Notes: generated by a model not told the origin, from the letters alone. A stretch of 64,000 nt of DNA from Rhodopseudomonas palustris (GCF_034479375.1 NZ_CP140155.1:372001-436000), one strand, 5' to 3'. Shown: positions 39,056 through 48,932, numbered from the stretch's first letter. Made by a program: numbers and translations.

Positions 39056-39775
39056 TCAGGCGGAATGCGAAAAGCCCAGATAGCTCGCGACCACCTGCTC
39101 GTTCTGCGCGATCTCCGACGCCGGGCCATCGAGCACGAACTCGCCGAGCTCCATGACATAGGCGCGATCGGCGATCCGCAGCGCCGCCTTGGCGTTCTGT
39201 TCGACCAGCAGCACCGAGACGCCGGCCTCGCGCAATTCGCCGACGATGCGGAAGATGTCGGCGACGATGATCGGGGCGAGGCCGAGGCTCGGCTCGTCGA
39301 GCATCAAGAGCTTCGGCGCGCCCATCAGCGCGCGGCCCATCGCCAGCATCTGCTGCTCACCGCCGGAGAGCGTGCCGGCGAGCTGCTTGCGCCGCTCCTT
39401 CAGCCGCGGAAACAGGCCGTAGACGCGCTCCTGCGATCGGGCGGCGGTCGCCTTGTCGATGCGGAAGGCGCCGAGTTCGAGATTGTCCTCGACCGTCATG
39501 GTGGCGAACAGCTCGCGATGCTCCGGCACCAGCGACAGGCCGGCGGCGACGCGGTCCTCGATGTCGAGGCGGGCGATGTCGACGCCGTCGAAGGAGACGC
39601 CGCCCTTCAGCGGAAAAATCCCCATGGTGGCGTTGAGCAGCGTGGTCTTGCCGGCGCCGTTGGCCCCGATCACGGTGACGATCTCGCGGGCCCGCACCTC
39701 GAGCGTCACCGACCGCACTGCCTCGACTTTGCCATAAGACACGGAGACGTCGGACACCTGCAGCAACGCGCTCAT
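39056..39775 (-). CDS. ABC transporter ATPase (LivF type)
   Basis: 239 residues with Walker A GANGAGKTT, signature LSGGEQQ, Walker B LLMLDEP and switch histidine-region glutamine (VEQNAKAALRIADRAYVMELGE). It is the LivF-like ATPase of a branched-chain-type ABC importer. The start overlaps the stop of the upstream permease-ATPase gene as ATGA. By order it corresponds to one of R. palustris couS/couT/couU. It faces the GGDEF gene tail to tail with 16 bases between. Confidence 0.92.
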   Translation of the reverse strand: MSALLQVSDVSVSYGKVEAVRSVTLEVRAREIVTVIGANGAGKTTLLNATMGIFPLKGGVSFDGVDIARLDIEDRVAAGLSLVPEHRELFATMTVEDNLELGAFRIDKATAARSQERVYGLFPRLKERRKQLAGTLSGGEQQMLAMGRALMGAPKLLMLDEPSLGLAPIIVADIFRIVGELREAGVSVLLVEQNAKAALRIADRAYVMELGEFVLDGPASEIAQNEQVVASYLGFSHSA

Positions 39776-41541
39776 GCCAGGGCTCCGAGATAGGCCTTGA
39801 TGACTTCGGGATTGGTCTTGATCGCGTCGGGCGTGCCCTCGGCGATCCGCGTGCCGAAATCCAGCACGACGATACGGTCGGCGAGATCCATCACGAAGCC
39901 CATGTCGTGCTCGACCAGCAACACCGACATGCCGCCGTCGCGCAATTGTCGAAGGAGGGCGGCGAGGCGCTGCTTCTCCATGTGGCGGAGGCCGGCGGCG
40001 GGCTCGTCGAGCAGCAGCAGCATCGGATCGGCGCACAGCGCACGCGCGATTTCGACGATGCGCTGCTGGCCGAGCGACAGACTGCCTGCGAGCTGATCGA
40101 TCTCGGCGCCGAGGCCGACGCGCTCGATCTGCCGGGTCGCTTCGGCGAGCAGCTTCGCCTCGTCGGCGCGATCGAGCCGCAGCATGCTGGTCAGTGCGCC
40201 GGCATTGCCGCGCAGATGAGCGCCGATCGCGACGTTCTCCAGCACGGTCATGTCCGGCACCAGCTTGACGTGCTGGAAGGTGCGGGCGATCCCGAGCTGC
40301 ACCACGTCCTGCGGCGGCGCGTTGTCGATCGGCTTGCCGTGGAGCTCGATCCTGCCGCCGGTCGTGGTGAGGATGCCGGTGATCAGGTTGAAGGTGGTCG
40401 ACTTGCCGGCGCCGTTCGGCCCGATCAGCGCGACGATCTCGCGGGCACCCACCTCGAACGACACGTCGTTGACCGCGACCACGCCGCCGAACTGTTTTCG
40501 CGCGCGCTCGACTTTCAGTAGAGGGCCGGCTGTGCCGGTCGTCCGCTCGCGCGGCGCGAGCGCGGCGCTCGTGTCGACGCGCGGACGGCGGATTTTGATC
40601 GGAACCAGATTGCGCAGCCACGGCCACACGCCGCCGGGCGCGAGCTGCAGCAGTAGCACCAGCAGGATGCCGAACACGATGATCTCGAGCTGGCCCTGGC
40701 CGCCGAACAGCATCGGCAGATAGCTCTGCAGCACTTCCTTGAGCACGATCACGATCGCCGCACCCAGCACGCCGCCCCAGACATAGCCGGCGCCGCCAAC
40801 CACGGCGATGAACAGATATTCGATGCCGGCCTGCGGGCCGAACGGGGTCGGATTCACGTTGCGCTGGAAGTGCGCGTAGAGCCAGCCGGACAGGCCCGCC
40901 AGCACCGCGGCGTAGATGAACACCAGCAGCTTCGCCCGCGCGGTCTGCACGCCGAACGCTTCGGCGGCGATATGGCCGCGCCGCAGGGCCCGGATGGCGC
41001 GGCCGGTGCGGCTGTCGAGCAGGTTCATCGTCAGCAATGCGCTGATCAGCACCATGCCCCAGATCACGAAGTAGATCGTCTCCGGATCGAACATCTGCAA
41101 CGATCCGATCGACAGCGGCGGCACCTGCGAGATGCCGTCATTGCGGCCGAGGAAGTCCAGCTTGCTGAACAGATAGAACAGCGAGATGCCCCAGGCGATG
41201 GTCCCGAGCGGCAGATAGTGCCCGCTGAGCCGCACCGTCATCAGGCCGAGCAGCACCGCGGCCGCGCCGGCGACAAGCAGCGACAGCGGCAGCGTCAACC
41301 ATGGCGACACGCCGTAGACCGTGGTGAGATAGGCGGTGGTGTAGGCGCCGAAGCCGCAGAACGCGGCCTGGCCGAACGAGGTGAGGCCGCCGACGCCGGT
41401 GAGCAACACGAGGCCCATCGCCACCAGCGCGGCGAGGCCGATATTGTCGAGCAGCACGATCCAGAACGGCGGCATGCCCGGGATCAGCGGCAGCGCCGCC
41501 ATCACTGCGGCGAACAGGAGAATCGGAAGCCATCTCGGCAT
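39772..41541 (-). CDS. Fused ABC permease-ATPase (LivM-LivG type)
   Basis: 589 residues. The N-terminal half (to about 330) is a LivM-type permease with [31 protein letters not shown] and [16 protein letters not shown]. The C-terminal half (from about 355) is a LivG-type ATPase with [42 protein letters not shown] and [11 protein letters not shown]. The two domains are in one frame, a known fusion in this transporter class. The signature reads LSLGQQR instead of LSGGQ. The ATG has AGAAGGA 9 bases upstream and follows the permease gene by 5 bases. Confidence 0.9.
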   Translation of the reverse strand: MPRWLPILLFAAVMAALPLIPGMPPFWIVLLDNIGLAALVAMGLVLLTGVGGLTSFGQAAFCGFGAYTTAYLTTVYGVSPWLTLPLSLLVAGAAAVLLGLMTVRLSGHYLPLGTIAWGISLFYLFSKLDFLGRNDGISQVPPLSIGSLQMFDPETIYFVIWGMVLISALLTMNLLDSRTGRAIRALRRGHIAAEAFGVQTARAKLLVFIYAAVLAGLSGWLYAHFQRNVNPTPFGPQAGIEYLFIAVVGGAGYVWGGVLGAAIVIVLKEVLQSYLPMLFGGQGQLEIIVFGILLVLLLQLAPGGVWPWLRNLVPIKIRRPRVDTSAALAPRERTTGTAGPLLKVERARKQFGGVVAVNDVSFEVGAREIVALIGPNGAGKSTTFNLITGILTTTGGRIELHGKPIDNAPPQDVVQLGIARTFQHVKLVPDMTVLENVAIGAHLRGNAGALTSMLRLDRADEAKLLAEATRQIERVGLGAEIDQLAGSLSLGQQRIVEIARALCADPMLLLLDEPAAGLRHMEKQRLAALLRQLRDGGMSVLLVEHDMGFVMDLADRIVVLDFGTRIAEGTPDAIKTNPEVIKAYLGALA

Positions 41542-41546
41542 CGCGC

Positions 41547-42587
41547 TCAATCCTTCTCTTCTTCGACCGCGGGGGCCGCGAGCGAGCGCAGCACCAACAC
41601 CGGCAGGATCAGCGTGAAGACGATGACCTCCTTGTAGTTCGAGGCGTAGAACGAGGAGAATGCCTCGACCACGCCGACCACGATCGCCGCGAAGGCGGTG
41701 AGCGGATAGCTGATCAGGCCGCCGATGATCGCGGCGACGAAGCCTTTGAGGCCGATCAGGAACCCGGTGTCGTAATAGAGCGTGGTGATCGGCACGATCA
41801 GGATGCCGGAGATCGCGCCGATCACCGAAGCGAGCAGGAAGGCGAGCTGGCCGGACAGGGAGGTGCGGATGCCGACCAGGCGTGCGCCGAGCCGGTTCAC
41901 CGCGGTGGCGCGCAGGGCTTTGCCATAACGGGTGAAGCCGAAGAACAGCCACAGCGCCACCATCAGTGCGATGGTGATGACGTAGACGGCGATGCTCTGG
42001 CCGGTGAAGCGCAGCGGTCCGATCGTCACCGCGGCGTCGGACAGAGGCGGACCGCGCAGGCCCTCGGCGCCGAAGAACACCAGGCCGAAGCCCTGCAAGG
42101 CAAGGTGGGCGCCGACCGAGGCGATCAGCAGTACCAGCACGGAGGTGTGGGCCAGCGGCTGGAACGCGATGCGATACAGGAACAGGCCGATCGCGGCGAC
42201 GATCGCCAGCGACAGCGCGATATTGACTGCGACGCCGGGCCTATAGCCGGGCAGCAGCGCCGCCAGAGCGAGCACGATCGCCGGAAACACCAGATAGATC
42301 AGCGCGGCGCGCAGCACTCTGGCGGCGCGGAGTGACTTCCGCGTGCTGAACAGTTCGAAGCCGAAGGCGACGATGCCCATCACCATCGCAAGGCCGGCGG
42401 TGCCCGGCACGCCGCCCGTCGACAGCGTCGCGTAGGTCAGCGCGCCGAAGGTGATGAACTCGCCCTGCGGGATCAGGATCACCCGCGTCACCGCGAAGAC
42501 CAGCACCAGCGCCAGCCCTAGCAACGCGTAGATCGCACCGTTGGTGATGCCGTCCTGCAGCAGGAACAGCAGTATTGTAGTGTTCAA
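41547..42587 (-). CDS. ABC transporter permease (LivH type)
   Basis: 346 residues with about eight helices, the LivH-like partner of the fused permease. Family parts: LLQDGITNGAIYALLGLALVL, IPQGEFITFGALTYA, ATAVNRLGARLVGIRTS and GFLIGLKGFVAAIIGGL. The start chosen is TTG at 42587, which has GGGGAG 7 bases upstream and yields a normal N-terminus (NTTILLFLLQDG). A GTG at 42656 would add 23 residues but lies close to the candidate operator and lacks a ribosome binding site. It is first in the three-gene operon. Confidence 0.88.
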   Translation of the reverse strand: MNTTILLFLLQDGITNGAIYALLGLALVLVFAVTRVILIPQGEFITFGALTYATLSTGGVPGTAGLAMVMGIVAFGFELFSTRKSLRAARVLRAALIYLVFPAIVLALAALLPGYRPGVAVNIALSLAIVAAIGLFLYRIAFQPLAHTSVLVLLIASVGAHLALQGFGLVFFGAEGLRGPPLSDAAVTIGPLRFTGQSIAVYVITIALMVALWLFFGFTRYGKALRATAVNRLGARLVGIRTSLSGQLAFLLASVIGAISGILIVPITTLYYDTGFLIGLKGFVAAIIGGLISYPLTAFAAIVVGVVEAFSSFYASNYKEVIVFTLILPVLVLRSLAAPAVEEEKD

Positions 42588-42665
42588 GCGGACGCTCCCC
42601 TCACGTGCGAGCGGCGGTCTCCGCCGCGCTCGCCAGCCGGCAGTTGAATTCTGCACGGGCTATTT

Positions 42666-42680
42666 GATATAGTTCATAAC
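42666..42680. promoter_or_regulatory. Candidate CouR operator between the ABC operon and couR
   Basis: GATATA-GTT-CATAAC, an imperfect palindrome sharing ATA-GT-x-x-ATAAC with the site at 33369. It lies between the divergent ABC operon and couR, well placed to control both. Confidence 0.55.
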
Positions 42681-42752
42681 AATTATCGATTATAAGCTCA
42701 AGGCCCGCGGCTGAGCGGGTGCCGTGAAATCGAAAGAACCGCGAGCCAGGCG

Positions 42753-43267
42753 ATGACCGCTCCGAAATCCGCCGTCGCCAAGCCGCCCCGCGCCGCGCGC
42801 AAGGAAGCGCCCGCTGTGCCGGCTGCCGATCCCGGCGAACTGATGATGGGCGAACTGTCGGAGCTGCTCGGCTACGCGCTGAAGCGGGCCCAGCTCAGGT
42901 GTTCGAGGACTTCCTGCGTTGCGTCGCCCCGGTGCAGCTCACCCCGGCGCAGTTCTCGGTGCTGCTGCTGCTCGACAACAATCCCGGCCGCAACCAGACC
43001 GAGATCGCCAACACGCTCGGCATTCTGCGGCCGAATTTCGTGGCGATGCTGGACGCGCTGGAGGGGCGCGGGCTGTGCCAGCGGACGCGGTCGCCGAGCG
43101 ATCGCCGCTCGCACATTCTGATCCTGACCGACAAGGGGCGCGCCACGCTGGCGCGTGCCAAGAAGCTGGTCGCGACCCGCCACGAGGCGCGGCTCAGCGA
43201 ACTGCTCGGCGAGGACAATCGCGTCGCGCTGCTGGCGATGCTCGGCAAGATCGCGCACGAGTTCTGA
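42753..43267 (+). pseudogene. couR: couR, MarR-family regulator, with a one-base frameshift
   Basis: The gene is split between two frames. From the ATG at 42753 the protein reads to MGELSELLGYALKRAQLR, then becomes nonsense (CSRTSCVAS). From base 42899 a second frame continues VFEDFLRCVAPVQLTPAQFSV and carries the winged helix (NQTEIANTLGILRPNFVAMLDALE, RTRSPSDRRSHILILTDKG) to 43267. One G appears missing at CTCAG|GTGTTC near 42897-42901; with it the gene encodes about 171 residues. R. palustris CouR represses coumarate genes and is released by p-coumaroyl-CoA. A true mutation or a sequencing error are both possible; a short product from GTG 42899 would lack the N-terminal helices. Confidence 0.85.
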
Positions 43268-43277
43268 CTGGGCGCGA

Positions 43278-45002
43278 TTACGGCAGCACCTCGCGACGCT
43301 CGGCGAGCCGGGCGTCGAGTTCGGTGCGCTTGTCATCCAGCAGGCCGCATTCGACCGCCTCGATCACGCCGAACAGCTCCTGGGCGTCGCTGATCCGCGT
43401 CACCGTGACGTAGTCGGCGCCGGCCGCGTACAGTGCCTGAACATCAGCCAGCAGATCCGCAGTGGCGACGATCTTCGCCGTCGGATTGAGCGCGCGCACG
43501 TGGCGCACCAGGCGCTCGTTGTTGGCGCCTTTCAGCAGCGAGTCCGGCACGCTGAGGATGATCATCTCGGCCTTGCCGACGCCGGCATGCAGCAGCGTGT
43601 CGACATTGCTGATATCGCCGTAGACCACGTGCATGCCGCGATCGGAGAGGGTGCGATACACCATCGGGTTGAAGTCGATCACGCTGATCTGCTTCAGCAG
43701 CTCCGGGGTCTGCCGCTCGATCTCGCTGATCAGCGCGCTGGCGGCGCGGAAGAAGCCGAGGATCACGATGCGCCGCGCCGCGCCGTGGCCGGCACCGTCA
43801 TCGGCCTCTTCGGCCTGATGGTCGAGATCGCGCAGGCCGAGGCCTTTGAGCAAACGAATGGCGCGGCGTGTGATCGGATCGCTGCGCACCATCACGAAGG
43901 TCGACAGCACCGCGAGCAGCACGAAGGCGAACGACGCGGCGCTCGCGGTTTCGGTGCGGATATGGCCGGCGACGATGCCGGTCTGGATCACAACCAGCGA
44001 GAACTCGCTGATCTGCGCCAGATTCAGCGCCGGCAGCAGGCTGGCCCGCAGGCCCTGCCGCATCAGATACAGCGGCACGAAGGTGGTGACGATACGGCTG
44101 ACCACGGTGAAGGCGGCGATCGCCAGCGCCAGCATGATCACCGAGCCGTTCGGGATCGGGATCGTCATGCCGACGGCGACGAAGAACAGCGTGATGAAGA
44201 AGTCCCGCAGCGTCGTCACCTTGGCGGTGACGTCGAGCGCATAGGGGAAGGTCGACAGCGACACGCCGGCGACCAGCGAACCCATCTCGCGCGACAGATG
44301 CAGCCGCTCGGCGATCTCGCCGATCAGGAAGCACCACGCCAGGGCGCCGAGCAGCACCAGCTCCGGCGTGCGCGCGATGCGGTGGAACAGCCATGGCAGC
44401 ACGTAGCGGCTGAGCACCAGGGCGGTCGCGACCAGGGCGCCGACGCGGCCGATCGACAGCAGCAGCACGCCGATCTGCAGATCGGCGAGACTGGGCTGCA
44501 CCGCGAGGAACAGGATCGCGAAGATGTCCTGCAGCACCAGCACGCCGAGCGTGAGGCGGCCGGGCAGGGTGTCGAGTTCGCGCTTTTCGTAGAGCACCTT
44601 GACGATGATGACGGTGGAGGACAGCGCGCAGGCGACGGTGAGATACACCGCGTCGAACTGGCCGCCGCCGAACGACAGGCCGATGCCGACGAAGAAGGCG
44701 AAGCCGAGCAGACAGCCGCCGATCAACTGCCCACCGGCCGCAACCAGAATCACACTGCCGGCACGCACCACCTTCTTCAGGTCGATCTCCAGCCCGATCA
44801 TGAACAGCATGAAGATCAGGCCGAGCTCGGAAATCACCGAGATCGAGTCCTGCGACTGCACCAGACCGAGGCCGAATGGACCGATCGCGAAGCCGGCGAT
44901 AAGGTAGGCGAGGATCAGCGGCTGACGGAAGAAATGCGCCGAAAGTCCGAGCATCCAGGCGAACAGGATGCACAGCGTGATGTCGCGAATCAGTTCGTGC
45001 AT
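43278..45002 (-). CDS. CPA2-family cation/proton antiporter with TrkA-N domain (KefB/YbaL-like)
   Basis: 574 residues. The N-terminal 12 to 13 helices form a Na/H-exchanger-type membrane domain (AYLIAGFAIGPFGLGLV, SELGLIFMLFMIGLEID, LGVLVLQDIFAILFLAVQ, SLVAGVSLSTFPYALD). A cytoplasmic TrkA-N nucleotide-binding domain follows from about residue 415 (RRIVILGFFRAASALISEIE, VIDFNPMVYRTLSDRGMHVVYGDIS). It probably exports K+ or Na+ in exchange for protons under nucleotide control. The start gives MHELIRDITLCILF; an in-frame ATG 33 bases upstream is less likely. Confidence 0.9.
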   Translation of the reverse strand: MHELIRDITLCILFAWMLGLSAHFFRQPLILAYLIAGFAIGPFGLGLVQSQDSISVISELGLIFMLFMIGLEIDLKKVVRAGSVILVAAGGQLIGGCLLGFAFFVGIGLSFGGGQFDAVYLTVACALSSTVIIVKVLYEKRELDTLPGRLTLGVLVLQDIFAILFLAVQPSLADLQIGVLLLSIGRVGALVATALVLSRYVLPWLFHRIARTPELVLLGALAWCFLIGEIAERLHLSREMGSLVAGVSLSTFPYALDVTAKVTTLRDFFITLFFVAVGMTIPIPNGSVIMLALAIAAFTVVSRIVTTFVPLYLMRQGLRASLLPALNLAQISEFSLVVIQTGIVAGHIRTETASAASFAFVLLAVLSTFVMVRSDPITRRAIRLLKGLGLRDLDHQAEEADDGAGHGAARRIVILGFFRAASALISEIERQTPELLKQISVIDFNPMVYRTLSDRGMHVVYGDISNVDTLLHAGVGKAEMIILSVPDSLLKGANNERLVRHVRALNPTAKIVATADLLADVQALYAAGADYVTVTRISDAQELFGVIEAVECGLLDDKRTELDARLAERREVLP

Positions 45003-45050
45003 ACCCTCGGCCGCCGTTGAATTGCAGGGCCGCATTCTAAAGGTAATGTC

Positions 45051-45629
45051 ATGTGTCCGAAAGACATAAGTCCGAACCTCCGGCTGATCGACCGGGTTTG
45101 GGCCGGGCGACGGGTCGCGGTGGCCTTTGTCACGATTCTGCTGTGGGCCGATCCTGGACTGGGGCAGGTGGCCGGGCCGGGCATCGAACAGACCTTTGCG
45201 GCGTCGCTGACGGCAGTGCCGCCGGAGCCCTGGAATGCCAGCGGATCGATCTATGTGCCGGCCTATTCGAGCGTGTCGATGAGCCGGGGCAAGGTGCGCG
45301 CCGATTTCTCGGTCACGCTCAGCATCCACAACGCGTCCGAGAGCAGGCCGCTGGTGATCCGCCGGGTCGCCTATTTCGACGGCTCGGGCAAGATGGTGGA
45401 GAGTTATCTCAAGACGCCGGTGGCGCTGAAGCCGTTCGCCACGATCGAGGCGTTCGTTCCCAATATCGATGTCCGCGCCGGCACCGGGGCCAATTTCGTC
45501 GTCGACTGGGCGGCGGTCGGCGAGATCGCCGAGCCGGTGACCGAAGCGCTGATGCTCGGGAGCTTTGCCAGCGGGCACTATGCTTTCATTTCCCAGGGAC
45601 GGCCGATCCGGGTCATCGGCAAAGATTGA
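45051..45629 (+). CDS. DUF3124 family exported protein
   Basis: 192 residues. A hydrophobic segment RVAVAFVTILLWADPGLGQ near residues 20-40 looks like a signal peptide with a long basic N-region. The rest matches DUF3124: SGSIYVPAYSSVSMSRGK, VTLSIHNASESRPLVIRRVAYFDGSGK and VPNIDVRAGTGANFVVDW. Function unknown. AAAGGT precedes the ATG. It is divergent from the antiporter with only 48 bases between the start codons. Confidence 0.82.
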   Translation: MCPKDISPNLRLIDRVWAGRRVAVAFVTILLWADPGLGQVAGPGIEQTFAASLTAVPPEPWNASGSIYVPAYSSVSMSRGKVRADFSVTLSIHNASESRPLVIRRVAYFDGSGKMVESYLKTPVALKPFATIEAFVPNIDVRAGTGANFVVDWAAVGEIAEPVTEALMLGSFASGHYAFISQGRPIRVIGKD

Positions 45630-45764
45630 TTCGTGGCGCAGGCCGCCTGCGGCTGCCTATCCGCTGCGCATGCAGGGGCGAAGAAATACTGGTAGCGTTG
45701 CACCGTTGATGCTTCTCATCCGCCGCCGCGCCCTCTAGTTTGCGCCGGCTGGTGCGAGGGTGGG

Positions 45765-47351
45765 ATGAGCGTGCAAAAGGACCAGAACGACAACGAGAAT
45801 TTGCGGTCGCGCGCCTTGCTGACCGGCTGCCTGATTGCGCTCTTGCTGGCGGCGCTGCCGGTTGCGGTGTGGCTCGATCTCACCAGCCTGTCCGATGCGG
45901 CACTGCGGCGGCAGGCGTCCGATCTCAATTCGGTGATCAAGAGCGTCCGGCACTATTATTCGGCCAATGTCGTCGGCCGCATTCTGGCGCATCCCGGCCA
46001 GGTTCAGGTCATCCACGATTATGAGAATGTGCCGGGTGCGATCCCGATTCCGGCGACGCTGTCGCTCGAACTCGGCAAGGTGATCGGCGAGCAGCAGAGC
46101 AACATCACCTATCGGTTCGTCTCCGACTACCCCTTCAAGAACCGTGCGCCGCATCAGCTCGATGCCTTCGAACAGGATGCGCTCGAAGCGCTGCGCAACG
46201 ACGCCAGCAACAACATCGTCTCCGGCAAGGCCGACCTGTTCAACGACAGCGTCCGGCTGGTGTCGCCGGTGGTGATGGCGCCGGCCTGCGTCGCCTGCCA
46301 CAACGTGCATCCCGAGAGTCCGAAGCGCGACTGGAAGGTCGGCGACGTCCGCGGCATTCAGGAAGTCTCGATCACCCAGCCGATCGCCGCCAACCTGTTC
46401 TCGTTCAAGTTCCTGCTGGCCTATCTGGTGCTCGCCGCGGTTTCGGGCGTGTCGTTCGTCGCGATGCAGCGCCGGCAGGCGCTGAAGATCGTGGCGATGA
46501 ACAAGGAGCTGGAGACCAACAACGACTTCCTCGCCACGCTGTCGATGAAGATCTCGCGCTACATCCCGCCGCAGATCTACAAGAGCATCTTCTCCGGCCA
46601 GAAGGACGTCGTGATCCACACCGAGCGCAAGAAGCTGACGATCTTCTTCTCGGACATCCAGAACTTCACGGCGACCACCGAGCGGCTGCAGCCCGAGCTG
46701 ATCACGCAATTGCTCAACGAGTACTTCACCGAGATGTCGGAGATCGCGCATCGCCACGGCGGCACGATCGACAAGTTCATCGGCGACGCGATGCTGATCT
46801 TCTTCGGCGATCCGGAGAGCAAAGGCGACCGCGCCGACGCGCAGGCCTGTCTGCGGATGGCCTGGGCGATGCAGCGGCGCCTGGCCGAGCTCAACGCCAA
46901 ATGGCGCGCCGCCGGAATCGAGCAGCCGTTCCGGGCGCGGATCGGGATCAATTCCGGCTATTGCAATGTCGGCAATTTCGGCAGCGCGGACCGGATGGAC
47001 TACACCATCATCGGCGCGGAAGCGAACCTCGCCGCGCGGTTGCAGGCGATCGCCGAACCGGGCGGCATCGTCATCAGCTACGAGACCTACGCGCTGGTCA
47101 GCGACATCATCGCCGCACATACGCTGCCGTCGATTACCATGAAGGGCATCAGCCGCGAGGTCGTGCCCTACGCGGTCGACCATCTGCGCGACGGCAGCGA
47201 GGCGTCGAACGTGGTGATCGAGAAGATGCCGGGCCTGGAGTTCTATCTCGACGCCGCGGCGGTGACGCCCGCCGACAGCGACAAGGTCCGCGCGGTGCTG
47301 CTGCAGGCGCTGTCGTCGCTGGAGCGGCGGGAGGAGAAGGCGGCGGAGTAG
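45765..47351 (+). CDS. Class III adenylate/guanylate cyclase with periplasmic haem-binding-type sensor
   Basis: 528 residues. A membrane helix near 17-37 is followed by a periplasmic DUF3365/Tll0287-like domain (about 40-205) that contains CVACH, a c-type haem attachment motif. A second helix lies near 210-230, then a linker and the cyclase domain from about residue 285: TIFFSDIQNFTATTERL with a metal-binding aspartate, GGTIDKFIGDAMLIFFGDP with the second, and NVGNFGSADRMDYTIIG with the base/ribose-contact region. Cyclic AMP production is expected; nucleotide choice is not proven. GAGGGTGGG precedes the ATG. Confidence 0.88.
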   Translation: MSVQKDQNDNENLRSRALLTGCLIALLLAALPVAVWLDLTSLSDAALRRQASDLNSVIKSVRHYYSANVVGRILAHPGQVQVIHDYENVPGAIPIPATLSLELGKVIGEQQSNITYRFVSDYPFKNRAPHQLDAFEQDALEALRNDASNNIVSGKADLFNDSVRLVSPVVMAPACVACHNVHPESPKRDWKVGDVRGIQEVSITQPIAANLFSFKFLLAYLVLAAVSGVSFVAMQRRQALKIVAMNKELETNNDFLATLSMKISRYIPPQIYKSIFSGQKDVVIHTERKKLTIFFSDIQNFTATTERLQPELITQLLNEYFTEMSEIAHRHGGTIDKFIGDAMLIFFGDPESKGDRADAQACLRMAWAMQRRLAELNAKWRAAGIEQPFRARIGINSGYCNVGNFGSADRMDYTIIGAEANLAARLQAIAEPGGIVISYETYALVSDIIAAHTLPSITMKGISREVVPYAVDHLRDGSEASNVVIEKMPGLEFYLDAAAVTPADSDKVRAVLLQALSSLERREEKAAE

Positions 47352-47374
47352 CAGGATGGATCCACAACAAAGGC

Positions 47375-47450
47375 CGTCATCGCCGGACTTGATCCGGCGA
47401 TCCATCTTCTTTGAAAAGGATGGATGCGCGGGTCAGGCCCGCGCATGACG
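47375..47450. repeat. Palindromic element, family A (short form)
   Basis: 76 bases with hairpins CGCCGGA-CTTGA-TCCGGCG and GCGCGGG-TCAGG-CCCGCGC inside CGTCAT/ATGACG ends. It lies between convergent genes. Confidence 0.8.
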
Positions 47451-47480
47451 GCTGGATATGTCGAGACGTCGACGCACGCC

Positions 47481-48761
47481 TCACACCAGAATCACCCGAA
47501 TATCGTTGACGTTGGTCAGCGTCGGGCCGGTGACGAGCAGGTCGCCGGTCTTTTCGAAGAATGTGGTGGCGTCGTTGTTGGCCAGAGCGGCGGCGGGGTC
47601 GAGTTGCAGCGGGGCGATCTTCGCGAATGTGGTCGCGTCGATCAGCGCGCCGGCCGGATCGTCGGCGTTGCCGGCGCCGCCGTCGGCGCCGTCGGTATCG
47701 GCGGCGAGTGCTGCGATGTCCGGCAGATCGCGCAGGTGCTGCGCCAGCGCCAGCGCGTATTCCTGATTGGGGCCGCCGCGGCCGTTGCCGCGTACGGTGA
47801 CGGTGAGTTCGCCGCCGGACAGGATCGCCAGCCGCTTGCCGGCCGCGCGCGCCTCGCGCGCGAGCCGAGCGTGGGCGGCGGCGACGTCGCGGGCTTCGCC
47901 TTCGAGATCGGCGCCGAGATCGGCAATTGCGTAGCCGGCATCCCGCGCGACCTTGATCGCCGCGTCGAGCGACTGCCGCGGCCGTGCGATGATCGCGAAG
48001 CGCGCGCGCGTGAACGCCGTGTCGCCAGGCTTGCAGCTTTCGTTGTGCGGATCGTCGAGCGCCGTGCGCACGGCGTCGTCGATGTCGAGTTGATAGCGCG
48101 CGACCAAGGCGCGGGCGTCGGCCAGCGTGGTCGGATCGGGCACCGTCGGCCCGGAAGCAATCGCGGACGGCTCGTCGCGGGGGACGTCGGAGATCGCCAG
48201 CGTCACGATCTCGGCGGCGTTGCTGCCGGCGCCAGCGAGGCGGCCACCCTTGATCCGCGATAGATGCTTGCGGACGGTGTTGACCTCGCCGATCGGCGCG
48301 CCGGAGCGCAGCAGCGCGCGCGTGGTCCGCTGCTTCTGCGCGAGCGTGACGCCCTCGGCCGGCAGGATCCAGTTCGCCGAGCCGCCGCCCGACAGCAGCA
48401 CCAGCAGCAGGTCGTCGGCGGTGGCAGTCGCCGCCCGCTTCAGGCTGGCTTCGGCGCCGCGCAGGCCTTCGGCGTCGGGCATCGGATGGCCGGCCTCGAT
48501 CACGTCAATGGCGCGGGTCGGCACGCGATGACCATGGCGGGTGGTGGCGATGCCGGTCAGGCGTGAGGGTGCGAGGCCCAACGTGTCGAGATAGTGCCGT
48601 TCGGCGGCGGCGGCCATCGCGGCAGCGCCCTTGCCGGCGGCGAGGCAGATGATCCGGCCGCGCGGCAGCGACGGCAGATGCGCGGCGAGAATGCTGTCCG
48701 GATGCGCGGCCGCGACGGCGGCGTCGAAGATGGCGCGGAGGAGTGCGCGTTTGTCGCTCAT
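47481..48761 (-). CDS. Glycerate 2-kinase (MOFRL family)
   Basis: 426 residues of the glycerate 2-kinase/TtuD family (often mislabelled hydroxypyruvate reductase). Typical parts: CLAAGKGAAAMAAAAE, GHPMPDAEGLRGAE, LVLLSGGGSANWILPAEGVTLAQKQ, NTVRKHLSRIKGGRLA and ASGPTVPDPTTLADA. The C-terminal MOFRL domain has ILSGGELTVTVRGNGRGGPNQEY and LAADTDGADGGAG. It phosphorylates D-glycerate, linking glyoxylate metabolism to glycolysis, which would complement the glycolate oxidase at the window's start. Confidence 0.92.
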   Translation of the reverse strand: MSDKRALLRAIFDAAVAAAHPDSILAAHLPSLPRGRIICLAAGKGAAAMAAAAERHYLDTLGLAPSRLTGIATTRHGHRVPTRAIDVIEAGHPMPDAEGLRGAEASLKRAATATADDLLLVLLSGGGSANWILPAEGVTLAQKQRTTRALLRSGAPIGEVNTVRKHLSRIKGGRLAGAGSNAAEIVTLAISDVPRDEPSAIASGPTVPDPTTLADARALVARYQLDIDDAVRTALDDPHNESCKPGDTAFTRARFAIIARPRQSLDAAIKVARDAGYAIADLGADLEGEARDVAAAHARLAREARAAGKRLAILSGGELTVTVRGNGRGGPNQEYALALAQHLRDLPDIAALAADTDGADGGAGNADDPAGALIDATTFAKIAPLQLDPAAALANNDATTFFEKTGDLLVTGPTLTNVNDIRVILV

Positions 48762-48816
48762 GCGCCCGTTGTGGCAGGCGTGCCTCGGGGCGGCAAGTGG
48801 CTGGGCGCCGGAGGCA

Positions 48817-48919
48817 GTCATTCCGGGGTGCGCCCCGCGAGGGGCGCACCCCGGAATCTCTGTCGCAGATCAGCTCGAGATTCCGGGTTCACGCGCTTGC
48901 GCGCGTGCCCCGGAATGAC
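48817..48919. repeat. Palindromic element, family B
   Basis: The element runs GTCATTCCGGGGTGC to GTGCCCCGGAATGAC with an extra inner palindrome GGGGTGCGCC...GGCGCACCCC. Confidence 0.85.
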
Positions 48920-48932
48920 GAGGGAGGAGCAA

